A stretch of 64,000 nucleotides of DNA, taken from assembly GCF_023159225.1 (NCBI RefSeq), contig NC_063167.1, positions 7,533,734 to 7,597,733 of the forward strand, read 5' to 3'. This document shows positions 42,019 to 54,100 of the stretch, one piece after another. The stretch comes from Perognathus longimembris pacificus. Lineage: Eukaryota; Chordata; Mammalia; Rodentia; Heteromyidae. The number at the start of each line of letters is the position of its first letter. Within the stretch, counting starts at the first letter, position 1. A model generated the notes under the pieces. The model had not been told where the DNA came from. It did no database searches and saw nothing but the letters and a program-made list of their open reading frames with translations. The translations under genes were made by a program, and so were the position numbers.

Positions 42019-42115
42019 ATGTTGGAAGGTCTTGTAGCCTGGGTTCTCAATACCTATTTGGGGAAGTACGTCAATAACCTGAACACTGACCAGCTTTCTG
42101 TTGCCCTTCTCAAAG
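42019..42115 (+). CDS. VPS13D: VPS13D first coding exon
   Basis: Residues 1-32 plus one base: [18 protein letters not shown], then [14 protein letters not shown]. This is the highly conserved VPS13 N-terminus, and the start is fixed by family agreement. The donor is GTGAGT at 42116. Confidence 0.97.
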
Positions 42116-45100
42116 GTGAGTACACACTTCTTTTTAATAGAGAATGGTTTGGTACATGGCATTTCTATTACTAAGTATGAAAACTATTAGTAAGAATGAA
42201 AACTCATGTTTGCATGGCTTTATACTTAAATACAAGCACAGTATACTTAAGTACATGTTTTCCCTTCTGACAGTGATGGTTAGTACAAGGCAACTCATGT
42301 TATTCATAGCTTTGTTTTTTTTGAGATAGAATTTTCTAAATAGTCTAGGCTGGTCTGAAACTTGCTGTATAGCTAAGGCTAGCCTCAAACTCCTGAGCCT
42401 CTTGCTTTAGCCTTAAGTGCTAGAATTACAGGCATATACCACCACTCCTGTGGTACATGCCTATGGTTGGTGACTATGCTTAACTTTAGTTAGTTTTTTT
42501 TTGGGGGGGGAGGGTAGTTTTTTGTGTGGGGGATGGGAGAAGTAGGGTCTTTCTATGTAGCCCAGGCTGACCTTCATCTCTCCATCTTCCTGCCACCAGA
42601 ACTAGCTCCCAGTTAGTTTTTTCTAAAGCTTTATGGAGGCAGCTACTATGTAGTGCCATTGACCTTGGCTTCAATTTATTTTTTGTCACTGTGGGTAACT
42701 ATGAATAATGGCTAATATTGAAATCTTGCACCTCTGTTTGTTTAGAAAAAGGGGGTAATATACCTTCACAGGGTCACTGTAAGAATCAAATGAAATAACA
42801 TTTAATCTTCTTAGCCTTCTGGTATATAATAGATACCTAGTAGTGGTTTAAAAATACTTAACTGAGTTCTTTGAGCTCTTGCTTAGTAAAGTACCCAAAG
42901 CTTGAGACATTTTTGCTTTTACTGACTAATACAGCTTTGTAATTTAGTGTATTCTCTTTCTGTGCATGTGTGTGCTGGTACTGAGGCTTGAACTCAGGGC
43001 CTTGTGCTCTCACTTTTCTTTTTTGCTGAAGACTGGTGCTCTACAACTTGAGTCACGCTATTTGGCTTTATAGTGGTTAATTGGAGATAAGAGTCTCATG
43101 GACTTTCCTCTTTGGACTGGCTGTGAACCATGATCCTCAGATCTCAGCCTCCTGAGGATTATAGAAGTGTAGCTTTGTTCTCCTTGTTTTAGTTTAAATA
43201 GTCTTGGTCCATTTCAAAATGGAAGCTTTAACATCCATTGAGAAAGATGTGGTCAGTTTGTGAGCACACAATCCTGGGAGTTAGAGAGGAGGCCTGATCT
43301 AACAGAAGTGCAGAGTCCTGGGAGTGATGTGTAGCCAGGGGACCAGGACAGGCTGGTAGGAAGAAGTAGCCGTGAAGTGTTGCTATGGTGTGAGAATAGA
43401 ATACCAGTGGTTACCATGTCCCCAAAAGCATTGCTTTCCAAGATTTCATGATCATCTAATCCTGGCAAAGAACCTTGGCTATGGTAGGCTATGGGTACAG
43501 TCATCCTTGCCCCTTCCCCTGCCTCTGGGAATGTTTTGGAAACACCTTCCTGCTTCTCCCATCCTTAGAAGGAAGTTAAGGGGAAAGTCAAGGTGAAGAG
43601 GATGTGTCAACGTGCAGATGTAGTGTCAAGTTCACTTCTGGTTGCTCATTGATGGTCCCAGACACAATGAAGCCTAGAAGGAGAAGTGCACACCAAACAT
43701 TGCTGATATAAAAGCTGGCTGTGTTCGGACCTGGGGCACACATTTCCTGAGCCCCTGGTTGAGGGCAAGGCTCTGTGCTAAAAAACTGATAGAAAAGAGG
43801 AGCAGGAAGAGGAGACAGAAGAGAGGGGGAGGGAAGGGAAGAAAACGAAGGGAAAAGAAGGGAAGGAAAAGGAAGGGAGGAGAAGAGAGAGGACTGGGAA
43901 TGGAGGGGAAGAAAGAAAGTAATGCTTGGCATGTAGTATGGTGAGATCTCCCTAGTGACAGGGTGGTGGAAATTCTTAACTCAGTCCCTGCCTTCAGAGA
44001 GCTGCTACCCTGTTGGTGAGGCAGATTATACAACCCTCTGTGTTGATATTCTAGAAATGGAGTCACTGTGCAGGGTTGCCCCGGAGGGGTGCCTTTCCTT
44101 CTGTCTGCAGGCCCATGGCAAAGCTATTCGAATAGCTTTTAGGAGGGCTTAAAGGATTTTGGTGGGTGGCCTGGGTATAGGCCACCTACTCCAGGGAGAA
44201 TGAAGCCTGTTAGTGAGAGGGAAAGCTTTCATATTTGGAAGGCAGCTGTACTCACCACTATACCACCAACGTGTTCCAACTTTTATATGTGGAATGGGTT
44301 GGGCAGAAAGTAGAGGCTGCCTGTGACATGGCAAGGAATCCGAACTTTGATCTTTGACATGACTGTATTTGTAGCGGAAAGATCCAGTTACCCGTTTGTG
44401 TTCTTTGTATAAGCTATGAACCCCAGGCTGGTCCCTTACATAACCAGGAGGAGAGAGGGGAGAGAATCTAGTAGTCAGTAGAGGTTGCTGAAAACCAGCC
44501 AACTCCCAAATTCATCCTCACTGCAGTGAATAGATTTCTGACTATCTGAGATGAGGAAGAACTTTGTGGTGAGATATCCATGAATAAGCCTTCCCTAAAC
44601 TGTGCAGCAGCTGCGGGAATTGAGTGTCCACCTGCTTTTGTGTCACGTTTGCATATTGAAAAGTAGGGTGGTTCCAAGTGCAGATAACACTCTTCTAAAG
44701 AAAGGAGCTAGCTAGGATGTAGCTCAGTGCTAGAGTGCTTGTCTAGCATGCAAGAGGCCAGGCACCGGTTGCTTATACCTATAATTCTAGCTACTCAGGG
44801 GACTGAGATGTGGAGAGTTGAGGTTTGAGGCCAGCTTGGGCAGAAAAATCTGCGCAACTCCATTGCCAAAATAACCAGCAAAAAGTTGAGCTGGAAGTGT
44901 GGTTCAAGTAGCAGAGTAGCACTACCTGAGCAAGCCAGCCAGCCAAGTAAGTACAAGGTCTCAAGCTCAAATCTCAGTACCAGGTGTGTATATGTGGGGA
45001 GGACTTGGATTTTATCTTTAGTATTGCAAAAAAAAAAAAAAAAAGCAACTATATACTTGCCTATTCTTTAAGTCGATTTCACCTAAATTTTCCTTTCTGA

Positions 45101-48100
45101 TTTTTCCCCTTCCAATCACTTTTACCTCTAACTGTGGAAATAGTATTATTTTGCTGAGGTTATTGACTTTTCCTTGTGTTAGTCTCTAGGTATAGGGCAC
45201 CCCAAATGGACAGGTATTTCCACAGAAATGCATAGTACACTTCATTTCCTAGAACCTGCCAAATTGCTAGATTTCCTTCCTTCTTTCCTTCCTTCCTTCC
45301 TTCCTTCCCTCCCTCCCTCCTTCCTTCCTTCCTTCCTTCCTTCCTTCCTTCCTTCCTTCCTTCCTTCCTTCCTTCCTTCCTTCCTTCCTTCCTTCCTTCC
45401 TTCTTTTTTCTTTTTTGTCAGTTGTGGGGCTTGAACTTAGGGCCTGGGCGCTGTCCCTGAGCCTCTTTGTACTCAAGGCTAGCATTCTATCACTTGAGCC
45501 ACAGCACTTCTGGTTTTTGGGTGGTTAATTGGAGATAAGAATCTCAAGGGGACTTTTCTGCACAGGCTGGCTTAGAACTGCCATCCTCAGATCTCAGCCT
45601 CTTGAGTAGCTAGGATTACAGGTGTGAGCCACTGGTGCCAGCTCTATAGTTTTTTCCTTTGTGGTGCTGGGGATTGAACTCAGGACCTTGAGAGTGATAT
45701 CTCTGGACCTTTTATTTGTTTTCTTTTGTTTGGTTTTGAGATAGTGTCTCACTAGCTTTGCTGAGACTGGCCTTAAAACTCATGATCCTCCTGCCTCCAT
45801 CTCTAGAGTAGCAGGGATTACAGGTGTGTGCTAGCATAATTCCTTTTGGTGATCAGTTTTATTTAGTTCATGGGCTCTCAAATGTTCTGTGTGCCATACT
45901 CTTTTTTTTTTTTTTTTTTTTTTTTGCCAGTCCTGGGGCTTGAATTCAGAACCTGAGCACTGTCCCTGCCTTCTTTTTTTTTTTTTTTTTTGCCAGTCCT
46001 GGGCCTTGGACTCAGGGCCTGAGCACTGTCCCTGGCTTCTTTTTGCTCAAGGCTAGCACTCTGCCACTTGAACCACAGCTCCACTTCAGCCTTTTCTGTA
46101 TATATGGTGCTGAGAATCGAACCCAGGGCTTCATGCATGTTAGGCAAGCACTTTACCACTAGGCCACATTCCCAGCTCCACCATATTCTTTTTTTTGAGG
46201 AGTAGGGTGAGGGGAAGGTTGAGGATAGGAGTTGTTTGTTGAAATGGTAGATACCTGTTTTAATCCTAGAGATTCTGATTTGATGTTCTTGGGGGTGGGG
46301 CTCAGGAGTCTGCTTCTAATCCTAGTGAAGTTAGATCTTGATGGCCCTGTGAGGCATATTAGCCTAAATAGTGTGTGTGTGGCTGGGTGGGAGGAGGGTT
46401 GGCAAACTAGCCAGTAGGCCAAATCTCATCTGTTGGCTCAGGATGGCTTTTTACATTTCTCATGTCTGTGAAAAAAATAAACATTCTAGGCACAGTGGTG
46501 CACACCTGTAGTCCCACCTACTCAAGAAGAGTGCTTGAGTCCACCTTGAGCAATATAGTGAAACTTGTACTGAGAAGGAGGAGGGAGGGTAGAAGAAAGG
46601 TGGGATGAAAAGGAGAGAAATAAGAGAGTTTATGCAGTAGACATCATATAAAACCACCTGGCCTATTACAGAAAAAGTTAGAGCCTTCACCTCTTGAAGG
46701 CGAGTGAGTCCATCTGCCATGTACAGTTCAGAATGGGTGGTCAGGAATTCAGTACTGCAGATAAAACATGCTGGTGATATTCCTGCCTATAGCCTTTTCC
46801 AGCCCTGCACACAGTAGGCACTTAAGATACTGGTTGGATGACTGTTTTGTGCCTTTTTATTTTTAGGTGCTGTTGAATTAGAAAACCTCCCGCTAAAGAA
46901 GGATGCCCTGAAAGAACTGGAATTACCATTTGAAGTCAAAGCTGGTATGTGGAACTGAAAGAGGGGCAGAAAGTTTTGGGTCTCATGATACTAGGGACAT
47001 GGAGACAGAGTCCCGTGTCTGACCAAGAACAGTCTCTGGGCTGCCTGTGTCAGGATGACCTGGAGGTATTGGGTGCAGGTCCCAAGACTGACTAAATCAG
47101 ATCTCAGAGGGAGCCTGCATATATAATAAGTACTCTAAGTGGTGATTTATGAGGGCCTCTGTTCTAGACACAAGGGGTTCATTTTCTCAGAGACTCATTT
47201 TGATAGTACTGACAGATTTTTGCCTAAGACATGGACTCTAGAACAGTATACTTGGGTTTATATTCTATTTCTGCCATTTTCTGGCTGGATGACTTTGGAA
47301 AATTACCTTTTACTAGTCTGTCAACATAAGAGTCTGTGAAGAGCTGAGTGTTGTGGCTCAAGCTTGTAATGCAGCTATGTAGGAGGGTGGTGCAGGAGGA
47401 TGGTGAATTCTAGGTTAGTCTGGGTGGTACCAGGATTGTAGACATGAGCCACCACAACTGAATAGTCCATTTTTTTTTTTTTGGTTGGTTGTAGGGCTTG
47501 AACTTGGGGCCTGGGTGCTGTCCCTGAGCTTTTTTGCTCAAGGCTAGCGCTCTATGACTTGAACCACAGTGCCACTTCCAGTTTTTGAGTGCTTTATGGG
47601 AGATAAGAGTCTCATGGGACCTTCCTGTCCTGGCTGGCTTTGAACCATGATCCTCATATCTCAGCCTCCTGAGTAGTTAGGATTATGGGTGTGAGCCACC
47701 GGTGCCTAACACACTGTTTTATTTTCTTTTTGTCCTTTTTGATACTGGGGATTAAAACTAGGACATTGCAATTGCTAGGCAAGCACTTTGCCACTGAGCT
47801 ACATCCAAGCCCCTGTTAGATTTATAAATTAAAAGAGAGAGGTGGGGGGGGCTGGTCCTGTGACTCACATTGTAATACATCTCCACTATTTGAGAAGCAG
47901 AGAGTTAGAGGATTGAGGTTTGATATTTTTTTTTGCCAGTCCAGGCAATGAATTATCCTAGCTATTCAGAAAGTAGTAGTAGTACTACTATTCAGAAAGT
48001 AGTAGTTTGTTGTCCAGGCTGGCTCTGGCAAAAATACAAGAACTTACTTGAAAATAACTAAAGCAAAAAGGGATGAAGGCATGGCCTAAATGGTAGAGTA

Positions 48101-51100
48101 CCTGCCTTTATTTTTTAAACGTATGTGTGTGTGGATACTTGGCATTAAACTGAGGGCCTTGCACTTGGTTAGCCTTTTCTTTCTTTTCATTTTTTTTTCC
48201 CCCAGTCCTGGGGCTTGAACTCAGGCTGTCCCTGGTTTCATTTTGCTTAAGGCTAGCACTCTACCACTTGAGACACAGCACCACTTCCGGCTTTTTCTGT
48301 GTATGTGGTGCTAAGGAATTGAACCCAGGGCTTCATGCATGCTAGGCAAGCACTCTACCACTAAGCCACATTCCCACCCCCCCGTTTACCTTTTCTGCTC
48401 AGGGTTGGCATTCTCTCACTTGAATCACACCTTTACTTCCAGCTTTTTGCTGACTAATTGGATGTAAAGGTCTCAGAATTTTTTTGCTCAGGCTGGCTTT
48501 GAAACCTCAGTCTCCTGAGTAGCTAGGAATATAGATGTGAGCCACTGGCACCTGGCTAAGCACCTGCCTTCCAAGCGCAAGGCCCTGAGTTCAAATCCCA
48601 GTATCATCAAACAAAAAATGGAAAAGTGATACATTCTCCTTAGAGTGAACTGGAAAATTTCGAAGAAATAGAACATTTAACAAGACTTTCTTTCTCCTCC
48701 CAGGCTTAATTGGGAAAGTGACCCTTCAGATCCCCTTCTACCGCCCACATGTGGATCCTTGGGTCATCTCCATCTCTAGCCTCCACTTAATCGGAGCCCC
48801 TGAGAAAATACAGGACTTCAATGATGAAAAGGAGAAGCTGTTGGAAAGGGAACGCAAGAAAGCACTGCTTCAAGCCTTGGAGGAGAAATGGAAGGCAAGG
48901 CACAGAGATTTTGCCATGGGGGCAGTTGTGGTGATGTCCCAAGAGGCTCAACACTGGGGTTTGCTGACCATGGCTCTTTCCCTTGTAGAACGAACGCCAA
49001 CAGAAAGGGGAGTCCTACTGGTATTCGGTGACGGCCTCGGTGGTTACGAGCATTGTGGAGAACATTGAAGTGAGTCCTGTTGACTTTCATCATGAAAACA
49101 TAAGCATGAAAGGGATCTCTCAAGTTCAGATGTGTCTTACTCAAGCAAGTAAACTTGCTTGTTTCTTATGGGTTCACTCACTCAAGGTGTTGGTTTTGGA
49201 GGCCTTGCCACAGGGAAAACCTGAAAAGCAAGTCCTGGGCTCTGGTGCAGATGTCGGTTTTTCTTGCTTCAGCTGTTGTATGTAAGAGTTTGTTTCATTT
49301 CCATTTCCCCGAACTGCACTTTCTTTTTGAATATTGGAATCCTCTTTGCTAAAAGTCTGGTCTCAGAAGCCAAGTTACATAAACCTTCATGATTGTGCTT
49401 CCAGTCAAATCGCTTAGTCTTCCTGGTCTCAGTCTCTTTATCTGTAAAATGAGATGTTGGGGACCTGATGTCTATGTATTACATAGTAAATTGTGAGTGG
49501 TCCACTAAGGTATCTAGCCTCTCATTGCAATCTCTGGTGGCTGTTGATGAGGACCAGTGCTGGGATTGTTTTCCATGTTTTCTATGCTAGTTTGGCTTTG
49601 TCTTCAAAAATCAAATTAGGGGCTGGGAATATGGCCTAGTGGCAAGAGTGCTTGCCTCCTGCACATGACGCTCTTGGTTCGATTCCCCAGCACCACATAT
49701 ATGGAAAACGGCCAGAAGGGGCTCTGTGGCTCAAGTGGCAGAGTGCTAGCCTTGAGCGGAAAGAAGCCAGGGATGGTGCTCAGGCCCTGAGTCCAAGGCC
49801 CAGGACTGGCCCCCAAAAAATCAAATTAGGAGCCACCCTCATTTTCATGAATATCACGAGACTTAGCTCATGCCAGATCCAGTGTGTTTAAGGAATTCTC
49901 CATTCCCAAAATATAGTCTGAGGTCCATCGTTTCATAACTTATATAACTTTGACAAAAAGATTGGTACATTTGAGGTGACTACTTCGAATTGTTTCGAAA
50001 GTTATTTATTGTTTTTAGCTTTTATTGTTGTTTTTTTCCCCTGAAAATTTAGCAAGGATTTATTTCAGTAAGAGTTAACATAGGAGAAATGGAGAAGAGA
50101 AGCACTTCCTGCTTCCCATAGAGAAATGGGTTAAAGACTCATAGTGGTGGTGGTGCTTATCCATTCTTGGTGAATTCATTAGGTCATGTCATCCTAGCAA
50201 CTCCTAATCCTTAGAAAAATGGTTTTACTGAACCAAATACCTAACAGAAATAACCTAAGGGAGGAAGGTTTTATTTTGGCTCACAGTGTCAGAGGGTTCA
50301 GTCCATCATGGCCGGCTCTAGTTTTCAAAGCTTGTGGTGAGGCTGAGCTTTATGGCAATGGAGCATGGGCTGAGGCTGCCCACCTCATGCTAGATAGGAA
50401 GCAAGGAAAGAGGATAGGAAGCAAAGGAAGTGAATAGGAAGGGGCCAGAGCAAGATAGAGGGCCCCAGGACAAACCCCCAGCCACTTTCTTTAGTTAGGC
50501 CTGTCTATTATCTTAGGATTTGTCAAGGGATTAGCCCATTTTTTAGGTCAGAGTTCTCATGACCTACTGTGTGGGAACACTGTCACAGACATACTCAGAT
50601 ATGTCTTACTGGGTGTCGGGTATTTCTCAATTCAGACAATGGATGATCAAGGTTAACTTTATCAAAAGTTTCACCAGCAATATATGGGAAATTCAGTTTC
50701 TCCACAGCCTCATCTTTTGGTAATATAACCATCACAGTTGGGGTTTTGGTTGACATCTCTTCCACATGTATATTGACAAGAGTGATAGGATCACCTATCT
50801 ATACATAATGATATTGTCAGCTTGAACTATTTTTATTTTCTGAAATGATTTCCTGAAAGTATTTATAGCTTCCTCTTCCCCCCTTTTTTTTGACATATGA
50901 GATGGGGTCTCAGTATGTAACTCAGATTGGCCTTGAACAAGAGCTTCTTCCTGTTTAGTCTCCTGAGTGGGTAGATTTCTTTTTGAGACACTACTAGTGA
51001 CAAAGAACTATCACACCTGTGCTGTTTATGATGACAACTCCCTTAGGAACTTTTAGCAAATCAGTATGTGTGTGTTAGGTTTGTATAAAAGGCTTTCTGT

Positions 51101-54100
51101 GACTTACTGCAGTGACTAGGGGGGTGGGGATGGGAGTTGGCTGCTACCTGCAGTGTTCTACCTGCAGCAGCTATCTGAGTGTGTTTTCCTTTTCCCTTCG
51201 CAGTTAAAAATTCAAGATGTCCATTTACGCTTTGAAGATGGTGTGAGCAGTCCTTCCCATCCCTTTGCCTTTGGCGTGTGCATTAAGAATGTATCCATGC
51301 AGAATGCTGTAAATGAGCCTGTGAGTATGAACTGCGCATACAAGCTGGGGAGCAGGCCAGGGTCTGGGAGCTGAGGTTCCGCCTCTCTTCACTCAGGTGA
51401 TGCAAAATGAGTTTGCATTCTCTCTTACTACCTCCAGACAGGAGTGTGGGGTACACATCTCTTGTCTGTGGGCAGTACAACTCATTTGCTGAGAAAGGGA
51501 AGCAGTTAAAATTTTACAGCGCTCGTCTATGACCCTTTCCTTTAGTACACAAAGAAACTGAGGCACAGGAAGGGTTTCCTCCTTGATTTTCTTCTCCTGT
51601 ATCACTTTTTTATAGTTCCATCTGCCACCTGGGATATTGGCTGATGTTTTCCCCATCTTCAGTTGTATTCTTTCTGATGCTAATATTCACAGTTTTTAAA
51701 CTAATTATGGGATGCCTCTGTAGTGTTTTATAAAACTTCACCCTTTCCCCCCTTTTTTCCTGAGATAGGGTTTTCTAGCCCCAGCCAGCCTTGAACTTGA
51801 GATCCTCCTGCTGCAGGCTCCTCCTGAATGCTGCGATTATAGATGTGCACCACTGTGCTTAGCTAGTCCTACGCTGAATGGTTCTGATACTGAGTTAGTG
51901 AAAGTCCTTCAAATAAAGATTCAGGCCCAAAAGATCGCCACCAGTTCAAATACCATTCATAAGACCTTGTTTGTGACCTGTGCTGCTGACAGACCAGCCT
52001 TATATCACACTTTGTGACCTATTTCCAGGATGGTTTGCAGAACTCACTTTATTATAAAGGATACAGGAAAACAGCCAGGTGCAAAGATATCCATTGCCCT
52101 CCAGTGTGTAGCACCTGGAAGCTCATCTCAGCTCATCTCACTGCTTTAAAGTTTTTTTGTTTTTTTTTTGCTGGTCCTGGGCCTTGAACTCAGGGCCTGG
52201 CTCTATTGCTGAGCCTCTTTGTGCTCAAGGCTAGTGCTCTACCACTTGAGCTACAGCGCCACCTCTGGCTTTTTCTGAGTAGTTCAGTGGAGATAAAAGT
52301 CTTGACGGACTTTCCTGCCCAGACTGGCTTTGAACTATGATCCTTAGATCTCAGCCTCTTGAGTAGCTAGGATTACAGGTGTGAGCCACTGGCTCCCAGC
52401 TGCTTTAAAGTTTTTATAGAGCGTCCTTATTAGCCCACCACTCAGGTGCTGATGGGAGTGGGACCAGGTTACTTTTTATAGGAATTGAAGCATTTAGTAA
52501 AGATGGGAAGACAGGAAATTTCATTATCACTACTGGTACCCTCATTGGAAAATGTGCCAAATCACTTTCCTTCCCTTTTGAAAGGTCAGATGAATGGCTT
52601 ACTTCCGGTGGGTGGAACATTGTTAACTTTATTTTAATTTTTAGAGCTCAGTGTAGGAGCCTAGCCCAAAACAGTGGCATCCTATAGTTTTTATGTTTCA
52701 AGACCAATCAACAACAAATAGCTTTTGAGCCCTTTTATTTATCCTTAGTGCTTTACATTTTAATGCCTTTGATTCTCCTTAGTTTTCACCCACAATCAGC
52801 TTCATGTTGTTACAGTGGAAGATCCTGTTGAAAGCTGAAGTGGTGCTAGGTGGTTCAGGTGTAGAGCAGGGGCTGGAAGGATGGCCTGCCTGACCTCCAG
52901 CTGCATCTGCTCCCTCCCACCTGTTGTTGTAAACCAGTCTGACTGGACCCTAGCTGCTCTCATTAGTGTATTGTGGGGGCTGCTTGTGCTCTAATGGCAG
53001 AGTGAGACCGTGGCTCTTTAAAGACATATTTTGCCTTCCTGCTTCATGGCATATTTTTACTCTGTACTAACCTCTAGAAATCCTGTGTTTACCTTTCCAG
53101 TTAGTTTTCATCATCTGTGTCCAGTTGACTAAACTGGCCTACTAATTTTTTCTGCAACAGTCCCTTTTCTTTTGGTGGTACAGTATAAACTGAGGCCCTA
53201 AGTTTGCTAGGCAGATGCTTTACCACTTGAGTCACTACTTCCAGCCCTTTTGCTTTGGTTATTTATTTATTCATTCATTCATTTGCTGGTCCTGGGACTT
53301 GAACTCAGGACCAAGGTGCTGTCCCTGAGCCTCTTTGTACTCAAGGCTAGCACTCCACCACTTGAGCCATAGTGTCACTTCTGGCTTTTTTGAGTAGTTT
53401 GGAGATAAGAGTCTCATGGGGACTTCCTGCCTGGGGTGGTTTCAAACTTGCTGTCCTCACATCTCAGCCTCCTGTCTAGTTAGGATTACAGGTGTGAGCC
53501 ACTGGGCACCGGTTGCTTTGGTTTTATTTTGAGATATTTTGTGCTTTTTGCCTCAGTCAACCTTAGACTGTGATCCCCCTACTTCCTGTATAGCTAGGAT
53601 CATAGGGGTGTACTACTGCACCCAATTTTTGCCCAGTCTGTCCTCTAAACATGGTTTTTCTGATCTCTGCCTTCCCAGTAGCTAGTATTATAGGCATGAA
53701 CCACCTCATCTGGCCCCAAACAATATTAAATATTGTTCTTCTTCATGCTTAAAAGGCTGTCATCCTTTAGCATCCTATCAACTTTTGCCTAGGCTGGTGA
53801 GGGCCCTGTTTTGTGGCCTTCAGACTTTTTTGATTTGTTTTGTCCCAGTACTTCCCAATCTTTTCTAGGTGTCACGCACGCCTAGAGGAGAGATGGGATT
53901 TGTACTAGGTCAAATAGCTGTGACTCTTTGGGCCTAGGAGTGTCTAGTTCAGAGTAGGCAAATGTTTTGTATATGTTCCTAAATATAATTTACTCCCATA
54001 AACTTGCTCATTTTCTAGACATATTCAGAGCTTGTTTTTTCTTTGTATGCCATGGGGTAGCACTCTGCCTTAGTCTGTGGCTAAAACCCATGGTTAGTTT

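Larger units (their letters stand above)
42116..46866 (+). other. VPS13D: VPS13D intron 2
   Basis: 4.75 kb. It contains B1 and B1-Geo SINEs, a purine-rich block at about 43788-43920, a TTCC microsatellite (45271-45402), and a SINE with a duplicated tail (45902-46180). The unique part (43200-44700) shows no coding signature. Confidence 0.8.
47850..48610 (+). mobile_element. MEN-like SINE interrupted by a B1-Geo that is itself interrupted by an IDL-Geo
   Basis: Outer plus-strand element at 47850-48117 and 48556-48610 (tail GCGCAAGGCCCTGAGTTCAA). Middle: minus-strand B1-Geo 48118-48555, flanked by ACCTGCCTT. Inner: minus-strand IDL-Geo 48190-48382. Confidence 0.8.
46945..48703 (+). other. VPS13D: VPS13D intron 3
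   Basis: A MIR-like remnant (about 47205-47335, plus) and then an almost continuous SINE cluster (47340-48610), including a three-level nest. No gene is seen. Confidence 0.8.
49070..51203 (+). other. VPS13D: VPS13D intron 5
   Basis: 2.1 kb. It contains a MIR fragment (about 49390-49475, plus), an IDL-Geo SINE (49620-49818), a probable MaLR-type LTR remnant (50225-50690), a B1 piece (50888-50970), and otherwise unique sequence. Confidence 0.75.

Noticed and set aside
48895..49068. Extension of VPS13D coding exon 3 through the 94-bp segment
   Set aside because: The read-through frame leaves the family sequence at once and then stops, while splicing GC-AG restores the family protein exactly.
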